NCBI RefSeq assembly: GCF_030936135.1
Contig: NC_082600.1
Span: forward strand, 27,101,943 to 27,165,942
Direction: 5' to 3'
From: Gavia stellata
Lineage: Eukaryota > Chordata > Aves > Gaviiformes > Gaviidae
DNA: 64,000 bases
How positions within the stretch are numbered: the first letter of the stretch is position 1; every line of letters starts with the position of its first letter. The notes beneath the pieces were generated by a model that saw only the letters and a list, made by a program, of their open reading frames with translations, searched no databases and was not told the origin of the DNA. This document shows positions 1 to 13,200 of the stretch, in pieces. The translations under genes and the position numbers were made by a program.

Positions 1-3000
1 ATTCTTCTCTCATTTAAAAGCACACTAATGGTAGATTATTCTTCTACAGGAAGCATACTTTCAAATGTGACTTGCAAATCATGATTCTTCATAACTTTTA
101 ACTATTCAACTGAATTACATGCGGGCTTTTTGGGGATAGGTTAATATATTAGTTTCAGTGTAATATTACAATTCGACTTTTCCAATTCAATCCTTTCATA
201 AAAACCACTACTGGATCTCCATGGTATCTAAATAGTTGTTCAGAGATTAAAAGGCTTCAGAATTAAAACAACACCTTACAAACAGACAATAACAGTGACG
301 TATTTTGTTTACCAACAGACAGGGAAGGAACAATTAATGGACAGGGTTTGCAAAGATGACTGAAGCAAAGTCCAAAAAATATCAAACCCAACCTGATGGG
401 TGAAAAGTGAAACTAACTTGTACCAACACCAATTCTTCCCTTCTAAAGACTGGGAACTAATAATGCAAGGTAGGTTGTTTATCTATGTTGATGTAAACAT
501 TTAAGAAAGAGAAAACCATGACATTCCCAGAACTGATGTAATATTCTATGCTATATTTTCACTCTTCCATACCACAGTCAGACCGTCGTGCTTAATGAGC
601 AATCTTACAGTAAAACACAAGGTGACTGAAGATGACAACTAAGCTCTATTCACATAGAAGCAGCATGTCTTAGGTTGCACACTCTCTTGCAAAAAGCACC
701 TGTACTTCTACCATGAGACAGGTAGTTCCAATATTCTTAAAAAAAGCAAACAGTCTTGAGAAAAAATGAAGTGCCATAAGAAATTGTAATTCACAGAAAA
801 TACTGTTTTAACAGTCAACTTTGCTCAAGAGGTATCAGCTCCATTCTGCAGCAGCTGATGATTTTTTCAGAGTTGTATTTTTAAGTGTGATGCACTGCAC
901 AGAAACAGTCCAACTTAAGAGTTAGCACAATTGCATACATGGTCAAAGATGGATCATTATCCCAGAGCGCTGGATGTGCATTCCTATTTAGCCATCAATG
1001 AAAGTGGGTATATTCTTTCTGATCAGTGCTGTGAAAGGGTCTACTGCCAGTATCAGTGAGCAGATGATGCGTAAGAACTAAATCAGGATCAAAACTTCCT
1101 GGATTCCGTAGTGAAGGATTTTCCAGACAAAAGCAAGATCACTAATCACCAACCTCTGACTATGAGCCAAGCATGGGACTACCCAGCTATTCTCAGTTCT
1201 GTCAGCAGCAATTATGAATTTTTCCTTTTTGCTCAATTTCTTTACTCACTGAAGGACTACAGTATGTAGAATCTGTTACAGGTTGTAGTTCTGGCATAAG
1301 TTGTTTTTTTTTTTTGTTTTTTTTTTTTTTTTTTTGAGAGCCACTTCCCATCAAGCAGATGAAGACCGACCTGCTAAACATTCAAACCAACTGAAACAAA
1401 TGGCAAATATTATGGAACAATATTTCTGTACTACAGAAATTGAAAAGTTTTGATATTCAGGGAACCAGGAAAACAACAACAACAAAAAACCCCAACCCCT
1501 TCAGCCCGTTCTGATCAAACAATCTGACAAACAGTTTGCAACAGTGTGTTTTCATAACTGAAATTTTGCCCTAAACTTGAAGATTGATACATTGTCTCTC
1601 TGTTCTCATCAGAGTAAAGTATAACTTCATATGTATTGCGTGCTCATCTCTCTTTAATTCTACATGCATCACAGAATAAGTAGTGTGACCCCTCTGGGTG
1701 TTATCTGCTAAAATATTTTTCAAAATTATTTTACAGTACACAATACGATCAGTTCTGTCACACGCTATCCATTTGCATGCTCCAGAAATATTATTTAGCC
1801 TGGAAAGGAAAATGTTAGAAAAGGATCTAGTTCAGGTGTATTACCAAAAATACAGACAAAACCATTATTAGTTCTTAAAAGTCAAGAAACAGCATCAACT
1901 TGTAACAATGGCATGCCACAACAACTCCAGTTTTGTTATGGACAACTGAGGATAGACTGAAACCCATTTTACACGTACCTGAGACAGTAACTTCTCCGAA
2001 GCGAAGCTAGCCTGATTTCCACAGCAATACACAATACTGATTTCTTGTTAACTATTAGTTTCCTTTTGTTAACAATTCTCAGTCAGAGTTCAAAGAGTAC
2101 TTAGCAACATTTAAAAAAGCAAGTCTATATGCTACATAATAGCACGTGTACACAGAAAATGTATATTTATTACCTTCCATTTTAAAAATGCTGCATTTGG
2201 GGAGCTTGATTTTCTTGTATTAAACACATTCAGGGCATAATACAAGTTCAGTTATTCCCCTCGTTTACCAAAGAGCTTTCAATCATGCACCACAGACAAG
2301 GCTGAGAAACATCCAACAAACCGAAACATCAGAATGGCAAACAAAACCATCTATTAGCACCACGGGTCTCCTTTAACAGCATGAACTACCACCACACCAG
2401 AACTAGTTGATTTACCAACCTAGATGCAAACCGCAATGTAATCATTCAGCAGAGCAATAAAGAATAGCAGAGAAGAACATTCAGGACTTCACTTTCTTCC
2501 CTCAGAAAGATCAGGAGAAAAAATTCAATTCACTAGTAAAACAGCAATTATTTTCGGATTTAAACACCTTGCCTGGTTACAACACTGTTAACACAAGGCA
2601 TTTGCTTCAAAATCTGAGAGGACAAAAGAAAGTTTTCATCAGCAAACCTGATGCTGTGCAGAAGCAATATACCAGCATCTATGAAGAATTTGTACCGCTT
2701 TCAATAGTGTGGACTGCTATTCATTCATCTTTTTTAGCAAGCGAAACACATTTATAAAAGGAATAGAAGGGTATAACTTCTGGTCTTTGTTGCTTCTTCT
2801 AATGTTTCTCTATGAGGCAGTAGACTTATGAATGGAATGAAATACCCTGATAGGGATCAGTGTTGACTAAAAGACATAGTAAGACTAAAATGAATTTTCT
2901 AGGCTGCCCTCCAGAGAACTCCATGATACCTGTTTTCAAGTTGAGCATTAATGTTTTTCATACATTACTACCTTGAGTATTTCAGAGCCATCCAACAGAA

Positions 3001-3304
3001 TTTGTAGTAGTAACAGAAATTTGACATAATCGAGAAACTAGGATCCAAAAAAAAAAAAAGATCATTCCTGCTCTCCAGGAAGAATGAGAACAGTATGACT
3101 ACTAAAGGCCAGCAAAACCTGGGGCCTTAAAGGAGCTGTCTATGAGAAGAAGAGCAGGTAATAAACCTAGAAGACAGAACACATTGCAGAATATGAGCGC
3201 AGCACCTCTTCCAGGTAAGGATGGTTCTGAGCACTGTCAACACGTGAACACAGACGACATTTAACATGTCAAACAAAAACCATTCTATATGGTCCACCAA
3301 GAAC
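1..3304. other. Sequence downstream of YLPM1, no gene seen
   Basis: AT-rich, with no exon of a gene I recognise. In vertebrates the next gene in this direction is expected to be PROX2 or DLST, but none of their exons is visible. A poly-T run with one G interrupts it at 1304-1335. Confidence 0.6.
1304..1335. repeat. Poly-T tract
   Basis: About 31 T with a single G at 1316. No AATAAA or recognisable retrocopy lies next to it, so I treat it as a simple repeat. Confidence 0.8.
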
Positions 3305-3703
3305 ACCGAGTTTATAGTGAAATTTATTGTTCTGCTTCCTAATACAATAAGCTACAAGGTACATACAGTATAAAACGAGAACGGCCACAAAGCAAAGGTG
3401 ATAAACATTCTGTGACGGTACAGTGGAGGTAACGTCTGTCTAATCCTTCCACTTTATCCCACAAACAGCAGCTAAAACTACGGGCCCTCCCCCTCCCTCC
3501 CCTCCAAAAATATTAAAAAGTAAGCTGTCTCTCTCACTTAGGAGCAGCGGGATTCATTGGGTTTTTTGAGGGCACTGGTTATCTGCCAATATCTCATGAA
3601 AATTGCTGAAACTAAAGTAACAAAGAAAAACTGTGAAGGTGGGAGTGACATGACCCATGCAAGATGCTCATGACACCTTGGTTCACTTCTCAGAGCAAAT
3701 GGC
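3305..3703 (-). other. YLPM1: YLPM1 terminal exon 21, 3' untranslated region
   Basis: An acceptor with a pyrimidine-rich tract (CCTTTCTTTACAG) sits at 3704-3705. An AATAAA signal (TTTATT on the plus strand, 3323-3328) follows about 375 bases later, and a T/G-rich stretch lies beyond it. The small open frame here is non-coding in this reading. The exact cleavage site is inferred. Confidence 0.75.
3323..3328 (-). terminator. YLPM1: Polyadenylation signal AATAAA of YLPM1
   Basis: Canonical AATAAA on the minus strand inside the 3' UTR exon, with a GTTCTTGGTGG-type downstream element about 20-30 bases beyond. Confidence 0.7.
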
Positions 3704-4076
3704 CTGTAAAGAAAGGAAAAGTTTGTTACACCAAGTAAAATGGCAATTAACATGGTCAGAGTTAAGATATAGTAAGCAAAATCTGAACTAGACATGACTA
3801 GGCACACAGCTAAACTACTCTTTTAATGAAAAATAATCATTATCTTCCTGTTAATAAGGTTTGGAGATTGATAGGTGACAATCCTCCTTTTATTTTTAGA
3901 TGCTGTACAGGAGGGTGCACATTGACATAGGCACAGCTGACACCTATTATACAAGGCTCCAAATCAAATAATCTTGCCTGGGAGAACTCTAACAATGACA
4001 TGAACTGCAACATCAACTCTTAAAAAAACCTAAAAACCATCAGAGCTATAAACATGCAGGAAGACTGAATACTTAC
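3704..4076 (-). other. YLPM1: YLPM1 intron 20 (in the 3' UTR)
   Basis: 373-base intron between the stop-codon exon and the 3' UTR exon, GTAAGT...TTTACAG. Nothing else is seen in it. Confidence 0.75.
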
Positions 4077-4256
4077 CTTAAAGGCACAAAATTCCATTTA
4101 ACCACTTTTTCATATATACTTGGTGCGGTTGAGGGCTCTCTCAGCAAGATGACCACTTTCATCTGTTATCTTCTCCCAATCTGTTTGTCCAACAACAAAA
4201 CCAATGGCCCTTTTCCTGTCTGCATCTTTTTTTTCTTCCAGATCTGCCCACCGCAC
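4077..4256 (-). CDS. YLPM1: YLPM1 exon 20 (stop codon plus 33 bases of 3' UTR)
   Basis: Coding part is 4256-4110: [20 protein letters not shown], then [20 protein letters not shown] and ALNRTKYI, stop TGA at 4112-4110. The exon continues 33 bases past the stop to a strong AAG/GTAAGT donor at 4077/4076. The last coding exon is therefore followed by a 3' UTR intron. Confidence 0.95.
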
Positions 4257-7200
4257 CTATGGAGAACATACTATCAGTAGGACAATCTCTTAAGAAATCC
4301 TGAGACAAGTCTAGGCTTTCCACTGCAGATAAGAGTACAAGAATTCTAATTCGTACTCATTTTCATTCGAACATGTAAGTATTGATTTGTTTTCTGATGG
4401 GTAAAGATGGAAACTACACAAGTTACATTATTTTTAATTGAATATCCCAGGTGTTCCATGGAGTAGGAGAAAGGTACAGATGATTAGCCGTTTCCATTTC
4501 AATGCTATAATTCTGAGAGCTGAAGCGTAATTACAATTATTTCTCTGTTCAAAGCAATGCTTTCTGCAGGAAGAATTATCAAAGACTCATTTAGTGTCTT
4601 CACTTTCTGTACAATCTGTCTTTCAATTGCACAATGGAAACATCTAGAAGACGACTACGAAACTACAGAAAGATACCATTAAAGAGAAACTCAGCAACAA
4701 ATGAGTGAATGAGGGACAGTTTTCTTCTCTACCTTCTGTGATACAATTCTATGAAAATCTTTCCACTATTTCTTTACATTAAATAATTTCTTCATGCATT
4801 TGTTATCTCCCATCTTTACAGCTGCTGCTATCTCCTCTGTGGCTCTTCATGGTCATGCAGATCACTTGCATTCATCCTGTTCAAACTCCCTCACCCACAA
4901 ACCCAGACACCAATGGGAGGGAGTGCAACAGGGAGGAGGGAGTGAGGGAGGTGATGATGAAGGCCCACAGTCCAGAAACTCAGCTGGAACACACCGTTGC
5001 AGGACAAGAAAAAAAAACAGTAAGTGAAGGAGCTCTTTCTTGACATCCTAACTGATTAGTCCCATTTCAGGCTGATTTGTTACTTGGGGAGATAGCCTTA
5101 TCACCTTTCTGCCAGCACCTCCCTAATCCACATTCTACCTGGATTTCCCCAGACATTCCTGCTGATAAGCAATGTCTGCTTTCTTCCACCATTGCTTCCT
5201 CTGCCAATGCCTTAGTATCTCTGTTTCTCTCATGCATGCTGTCCAGTACTACTCATGTTGTTCTATTACAGAACAAAACAAAGCCCAAACACTAACAGTT
5301 AACTCAAATTACTTTTAGTGGCAAAAGCTGGTCTTTCTATTTTGGAGGGGAGAAAAAAAAAAGTATTAACTCTTCCTATTACCTATCTTTCATCCTCCCC
5401 TATGATTTTCTGCCCTTTTTTTCACAATAGTATTTGAAGATGTAGTATTTTGTGTTCAGAACAGAACTACATATAAAGCGGTTGAAGCCAACTTCTTATA
5501 CACCATCTCCCAAGCTTTATGCAAGGTATATGCAGGAGGTAACGTCTACAAGACTTAATTGATATAAAACCTACATAGCTGATACTTTCCTCAGCTGAAT
5601 CTTTTTGAGCATAAGAACAGTGTAGTGTTTCTCTGCCTACTTATTACAAAACCTAACAAAAAAATAGCTTAATAAAATCATCATCTTGTGTTGGAATCTG
5701 CACCGTATATCACACCATCTCATCACAAAACATACAGCATAAGAAAAGGACTCTATGGGTTGCTCTGAAACAAAGTGCATCATCTCCCCTGGCAAGAAAT
5801 GGGACATGATTCCATTCTCAATCTCAAAAGCCATGCCATGCATAGTTAATCTTTATCATCTACAATTCCTCATTTCATTATAATTAATCTGTTTACTTCT
5901 GGAAGACCCTACTCTCGAGAATATTCTCTTACAGAATCTAATGGAACAGCAAAACGAAAAATTAGTCACTGAAACTGCCGTATTCATAGACACTGAATGA
6001 CTTGATACAAAGTTTTTTTCACAGAGACCATTAAATATTCATATACAGACAGTAAGTCATTTGAAAATTTATTACCCTTTTCTTTCCAGGTTCAGAAGCA
6101 CGTGTATCATAGTCATCTGGAAGCTGTAGATAATCTTCCATTCTGCTGGCAATTGCTTCCCAGTCACGTTTCCTTTTAGTGCCAGTCCGCAAACCATCCA
6201 GCTTGTCTGGGAACAAACACAGAGCCTCGGAGTTAAAGGAGAATTTTTTCTCTATTATTCACACAAACAAGACGAGAGTGGAAAAATTTTCAAAAGAATG
6301 AGCAGCAGAACTTGTACATCCAGCTTGACAGGTGAAATGATGAGAGTTGAAATAAACTAGAGAAGACTCAACACCATTTTCAAGTTTTATTGATCTTTCA
6401 CATTAACTGTGTGGCAATAACACTCAGTCTTGTTATTCCTATGAGGGAGAAAAGCTTGCTCTTCTGGATGTTCATACTATATGGAGTCTGTCCTTACAAG
6501 TACAATATAGCCATCAATAGCTAGGAACCACAGATCCACCTTTCTATATTTGAACACAATACTAAAGCTGTAGCATTTTTCCCAAATTTGGGGTTTTATA
6601 CTGTGTCAAACATGGCGTACATGCAGTATCAGGGAACAAGTGATTATCATATAATTTAATGCATCAAAGACAAGTTTTTGAGATACTGTTTCTGCTAAAC
6701 AAAAAGCTCCTTGGAAACCCTGATTCCCCCTCCCTCCTTTCTTTTTCTCTCCCCACAAGGAAAACACACTCAAAAAATCCTCCAGGACTGGAAAAAAAGC
6801 CAAACTCAGAATCTTTTGTTTCATGGTGTAAGAGGTCAGTCATGAATATTTAAGCAGTACATTTGTCCAACAGTCATCATTTTCTTCTTTTTCTTATTCA
6901 ACCGATAAGGCATGAGGAGAAACAATTCCATTCCTAGGTTCTAAAATTTTGTTCCTCTTTGGACACTTATTTTCAGTGAAAAACCAACACCTTCTTGAAA
7001 TTATGTGGCAAACTGCTTTTGGAAAGGACATGAAGTATTCATTGTAAGATTATGAACAGCAAAGCATGAAAATGAAAAATGGCTTTACAAGTTGAAGGAA
7101 ATCCTAGTGCTTCTGTCAATGTATGCTACCATTTTATAAGCCAACAATTCAAGTATATGCAGAAGGAATACTAAGCTTGGCAGTTATATTCTGTAAATCA

Positions 7201-10200
7201 TTTTCACTGATATCAGTAACATTGTTTCAGAAGTCACTGATTTAATAAATTCACCAACAAAAGGCCCCAGAAATAAACTAAATACAAGGCAGTGTAGTTT
7301 CTGGATAGCAGAAGATGATGTTCAAAGGTATGTACTCAAAGAAGCTCAGTTCAGAGATGAGTTTTTTTTACTTAATATGGGAGAGAAAAGAGCAACAACG
7401 GAGATAATGTGAGGCAATGATGATGTAGACATGCTAGTATAATTTAAATGCCATAAACTAATGAAGTAATTCCTCCCTCATACAACTCTAAAATTTTTGA
7501 AGACTCCACCTTTGCCTCAGTTCCCTGGAACAGATACAGAATTTCTTCTAAGAAAACGTTTTAAACCCCCTCTGCCTTTTAAAAAAGCCAACATTTAAGA
7601 AAACTGTGCAAAATATTTGTATCTGTTACATGCTATCTTGTTACATGATCCAGTTAAGGTTCTTCAGCTCTACATTAAATCTGCCAAATTTGAAGCTCAA
7701 TCTCCACAGAAAGACGGCACTCCCTTTGGAAGACAAAATTGATTTATACAATACTCCTCTGTTACTCCAGCACATAACGTACTTGCACTACTCCTCAGTA
7801 TTACTCTCAGATCAATCAGTGTAGATCATTTGTAGCATAAAGGTTTCCAGAAAAAAATTACATTGAAAAGGAGAGCAACAAATGTATTGAGGGGCATTCA
7901 GGAACATGAAGAACTGAAAATTCAGGAGCTCTCTGTTGGCAAGTATCTGTACACAGACATATTCCTGTTTGAAGGCAACGTGCTATGATGCAAGCTCGTC
8001 TCATTACCAATGTGGAAGAAAGAGTTCAGTCTCCCACTCCCTGCTGCACACAGAGCAATTGAAAACATTGCCAAGAATTCTCAAACATCAACAGAAGAGA
8101 TCAGGAGGCGTTCAGAGTATGAGGTTCCCCTCTGTCCCTTTTTGTTACTGCTACACAGAATTTCTTTTAAAATGTTATCTCCTTCCATGTTTGAAGTTGG
8201 ATTGCCTTTGCAGAGGGATCTGCTTCCATCCATACTATTGTGGTTCAAGGTATATGTGCCATGTAGTAGACACACTACAGAAATGTCAAAAGCCTACCAC
8301 AAAGCGTTATTTCAGAATATCCTTTTCTGAAAATGAGACAAGATGTCATTTTGTAACAATGGTGCTCATGAATATTTATGGCAGATGATTATTTAGTGTT
8401 AAACTATCAAACATCATTTTACCATTTCAATTTCTGAAAACCCAGAGAACTTAAGAACTCACCTTTAGAATTTTAATAATAAAGCATCTGAAAGTAACTG
8501 ACTTAATTAGTTCCTTCAAAAACTAAACGAATCTATCAGGTTAATTTTTGCCCTTCTTATACAAAAGTCAAAGTTTTATGTATAATGTTATTTGTGTTCT
8601 AGAGTACATTTTACAACGGTATCAAAACTTCAACTATGCCAGAGCTCATTTCCCCTTTCCTGAAAGTTTGTAGAACTCACCACTAAGCCACACTTTGAAA
8701 CACGAGTATTACGTGAAACACTTGAATATAGTAAAATTTTAAAAATGTGAGTCCATTTCTGTAAATTTAAATACAAGAACCAGTGTGCACTACGCACAGA
8801 GACAGACCAGTGGTTAGACTTTAGAATAAAAACGTGGCTGTGCAGTCACAACACATAAGGAAATGATATACCACACACATACTCAGAGGAATGCATCGCC
8901 CTGCCAAAGCAAATCTGAACTAAAACAAGAGCTCTGGGGTGTACGGTATGGTGATTGTCATGAGTCAGCATTGCAGCTAAAGAACTCAAACTTTTCAGAC
9001 CTTTTCTGAGGCTTATTACAATCAGTAAGATTGTGCTTTCCTGTAACAACATCTACTCAGAAAGAAAACAAAAAAGCAAAACAAGACTCACAGCGTTGGT
9101 TTTGGATTCTGCACTTATATCACTTCTGCAAATGTGTGCCCTCTGGGACTAACGCAATAAACCTAACGGGCAGGCCAGCTCCCAGGAAATAACTCAACTT
9201 TGGAATAACAAATGCATCCTGCAGTTTACATGCCTTTCAGGAAATAATTTTAATTGGTCATCTACAACAAAGTCTTATTGTGAATTAAATACAATAATTC
9301 TTACTCACAGAATGCACGTGCTTCTAATGCATACCTCAAGCTAAAAGTTGTCCGCCCTTGCAGATCAATTTTTCAAAGAAACAGCATTCATTACATAGGA
9401 ATGCCTGGCTTTTTTTAAATGTATGTTCTGTCAGAATTTACTCTTAATCTATAGTTCTACATATTTATAAAATTTAATCTAGAGGGTAGTTATAAAAGTA
9501 AAATTGTGAATACAGATTTAATAGAAAGACCGTCTCAGCACCTGGATCTGTGTCTTGCAGCATGCTAACATCCAGTTTGTTAATGGAGTTTGATTGTTAA
9601 ATGGTTATTGCGACAGTCTTGCAAGTAACTTACTTTAGCATAAAATGGACTCTGCTGCTTGCTCCCCATTCTACATTTAAATGGAGACCATATAAAAATC
9701 CTCCATTTTATATTATGGAATTTTCCTATGGCAAGAAACACAACACAATTCTTTGTTTCTATTTTTTAGCAGTATCTGATCATGACAGAGGTAAATTTTG
9801 AAAGCTATCTGTAAATTTCTGCTGCAGTCACAGTCTCCACATTGCTAGAAACTACACATAAAGCTTAAATACGTTTAAAACACACTTTGGACTCCTGTGG
9901 TATCTGTAAAATGCACAGGATGACTTAAGGTTCACTGTATGCAGCGCAACGCATCTGTTCCTACTACTTAGTCTTTGAAGAAGTCTATGATATTTGGAAT
10001 ACAACACAGTGTATAAGAGCATTCTCCAACAATGCAGTTTTCCAGTACTGTGATTTTATACATAATTGGGAAAAAATCATTATAAACTTAAGAAATAATC
10101 TTAAGATATTAAAACAATCAACTCTTATAATAAAAATGCAGAGCAATCCTGAATTATTCCTAACTGCCTAGCCATTTGATACGCTGGAATCGTTGAGTAC

Positions 10201-13200
10201 AAGGCTCCTCCAGTGGTATTGCAGGTGCCACAATATCAACATATTCCATAAATATTTAAATGACTTAAAAGAGAGCACAGCAGCAGAAGAGATGGTGCAG
10301 CTAAGCAGTTAAAGCAGCCTTTCATCTTTTGCTGTTATGTAAGCCAGAACTTCTAATGCTATTTCTATGGTGCAATTGTGATTTTGGTTATTGGAAAGTA
10401 ATGACACACAGGGCTGTACCACACATGCAGAAGCAAACCTCAAAACGTTAAGACATGCTGTGTCTCATTCATATATTTGTTACTTCTCACAGACATGACA
10501 GAAAACAGCAGTTTTATGCAGATTGCATTGACAAAATCTTCACTCAGAACCATTACTGTTCAGTAAAAAAAAACCCAACACTGATCATAATGACTAGAAA
10601 CCCCTTTGCATGTGTACACCTTTCACCATAGCCATGGTGCATACATTTCAGTCTGAAAATTGCTTTTGACTTTGAAAAATCCTAATATAAGCACTTATGT
10701 CTAACGCAACCAGCAGAACAAAAAGTGCAGCAAAACCAGTGCCCTTGTGCTTTTGGAAAGTCCATTTTGCATCCTACTAAGAAGAATTCTAGTACTCTTC
10801 TGGAACTGAAAAGCATAACAAACTTTAACTTTTCAATACCTAAGTTGTTGAAAAGATACATCGAAGCCTAATAATTCAGAACCAACTTCAAAGCATGGCA
10901 CTACTTTGTCCTCACACATGTCAATTTTGGAGGGCGAGAAACGTCTTCAATACAGTTAGCTATTAGGCATGTCTCCAAGAAAGTAAGAAGTTACTGACGA
11001 TGTTTAGGCTTGAAAAAAAGGTATGCAGTATGAACGAGAATGCAGTGCAATGTAAGTTGACTCTTTACTTTTTATAATACGGAAGAGATGAATAAAGAAT
11101 AGAAATACTGCTTTTTTAAAATTTTAAGACAAAGTAGTTTTCTTGAATAGATGAAGAACAATTAATGAGTATATAAAACAGCGACGGTTAGAAAGTCATA
11201 ACTCCCTTGCCTCTGGCAGAAGACAAATTTCTTTTCTGTATAGATGCTTTTTGCAGTTTCAGACACGTGTATGAGATCAATAAATTTATTTGTCTTTGGT
11301 AAGGAGGCACAGTAAAATGAAAATTCAGGTTTTGCAAACATCATCAGATACCAACTATAAGAAATAGGAAAAATTAAATACCCACCTAGCTTTGCCTCAG
11401 AAGTGTCCATCTCCCATTTGCTTTTCGGAATGTAACCCTAAATCATACACAGAGAGAAGCTCGGAGGATTAGAGAGAGACACATATGCATATCACTTTTG
11501 AACTGGAAACAGCATTATAGTGGGAGCTTAAGGTATTTCTTTTTGTAAGGCACAATTCTTGTTATCAGGTGAAGGAAACAAATTACTCAGTATTTCAGAA
11601 CTTCTGCATCCACTTTCCATTCAGTGATTTTAGCAGCCCTTGCAAATCATTACAAGAGTGCTGCCCTCTACAAACACAGAACTCTGGAATGAGTCTAACA
11701 GACAGCAATGGTGCTGTGTGCATAATTACTATATTACATTATCCCGGTGGCAAAGTTATTACAACACAACTTATCAGTCATAAAGAATATTCAAAGCTTT
11801 ACAAATACAAATGAAAAAGTTACTGTAGTCATAAGCTTTTAAGAATATATTCCCAGACTTACTACACGCAAGCTTCACTTAATAATCCTTTCAAAGGGAC
11901 ATACTAAATTCTTGTATTAGTGGTTAGTCCACAATTAAACAAAATTCTTTTTTTAGTTTAAATGAGAGTATCTGCTGAATCACTAAGTTTTAAGTATTAT
12001 CTTTCATTTTAAAATAACCCTCTTAGTTCAACGATTCTTTTAAAACACTTTTTCCCTACAAATAATGTCATCATATGTTTTAAATGTAATGATCTTTAGC
12101 CAGTTTATTCCTTGTAAATGAGCATAATGACATTAAATTTGGCAAAAAGGTATTTATTTTAGATATCCTCTTGTTATCTTTTCATTTTATACCCTTGGAC
12201 AAGTAAATCCTTACTAAGCAACCCCTTATAAGTCATTTCAGCTGTTCAGATTTGGTGTAAAACTACTTATGTTTCTCTGCAATCACATAAAAAGCTCAAT
12301 GTAGTGAAATGGAACCCCTATGATAATTTCATTTTTTTAAGAATTATTTTTAATAGAGAGGGAAAAGAACTACTCTAGAAGATTTCTACAAGAAAACAAA
12401 TAACCTACAGACCAGTTTTATTACACTAATTTCTTTCCTGCTCTAGTTATAGGTTGCCTCCCCTGTGGTAAACATACATGTATTTGTTAATACTAAGGGT
12501 TACTAAATCAGAGTGTACTATTCCAGAGAGCTACACTGCTTTTGATTATGTTCAGCACTGCTCTTCCAAAATCCTTGAAAGACCTTTTTTTAATCAAGCA
12601 TATATCAGTGACTTGAGATTATCAGATCTCTGTATTTTATTGTTTTTAATCACATCTGTAATTAATACAAACTAAGACAGTTTGTGCTGCAATATTTCCT
12701 TGTAACAAACAAACTTCATGTATATATGTATATTTATACTTTTAAACCAAGTTGCACATTAAAATTTGCTCAGAAAGTTTACACCACAGCTAGAAGCCTG
12801 TATTGAACAAAGTGATGTGTGATACACTGGTGAGAATACTAAGTTAAATGCATTAATAATTCATACCATCAAGCACAGAAAAGCAAGAATTGTCTGAATG
12901 CTACAAACAACCCTATGGGAGTTGATAATAGCAACAAAAGAGTGACTTTGATGGTGTGAAATGGCCTATTGTGTGCTGAATCTGTACAATACCCCAGTCC
13001 TCAGATAGGATAAGAAAAGATTCAGGCTTCATCCTTTGGTACAAGTCAGTTGGATATTTCAAGGACATCGGCCGGATGGCAGGAGCTTCAGACTTCTCTT
13101 TTTCCACAGGATTAAATGCAGCAAAATGAATTGAAGAACCCTTACCAACTGCTCTTAAGAAGGCAACAGATACCAAATACAGTGTACTGTTCCACCTTTC

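Noticed and set aside
1304-1335. Poly-T run as the tail of a minus-strand processed pseudogene
   Set aside because: No gene-like sequence or AATAAA signal lies next to the run, and no flanking duplication was seen.
3538-3807. 89-codon minus-strand frame with a hydrophobic start
   Set aside because: It crosses the acceptor at 3703/3704, so its first part is intronic and the rest is 3' UTR of YLPM1.
7936-8388. 150-codon plus-strand frame in YLPM1 intron 18
   Set aside because: It starts with a non-ATG codon, is in AT-rich intron sequence, lacks a recognisable domain, and overlaps another frame of similar quality.
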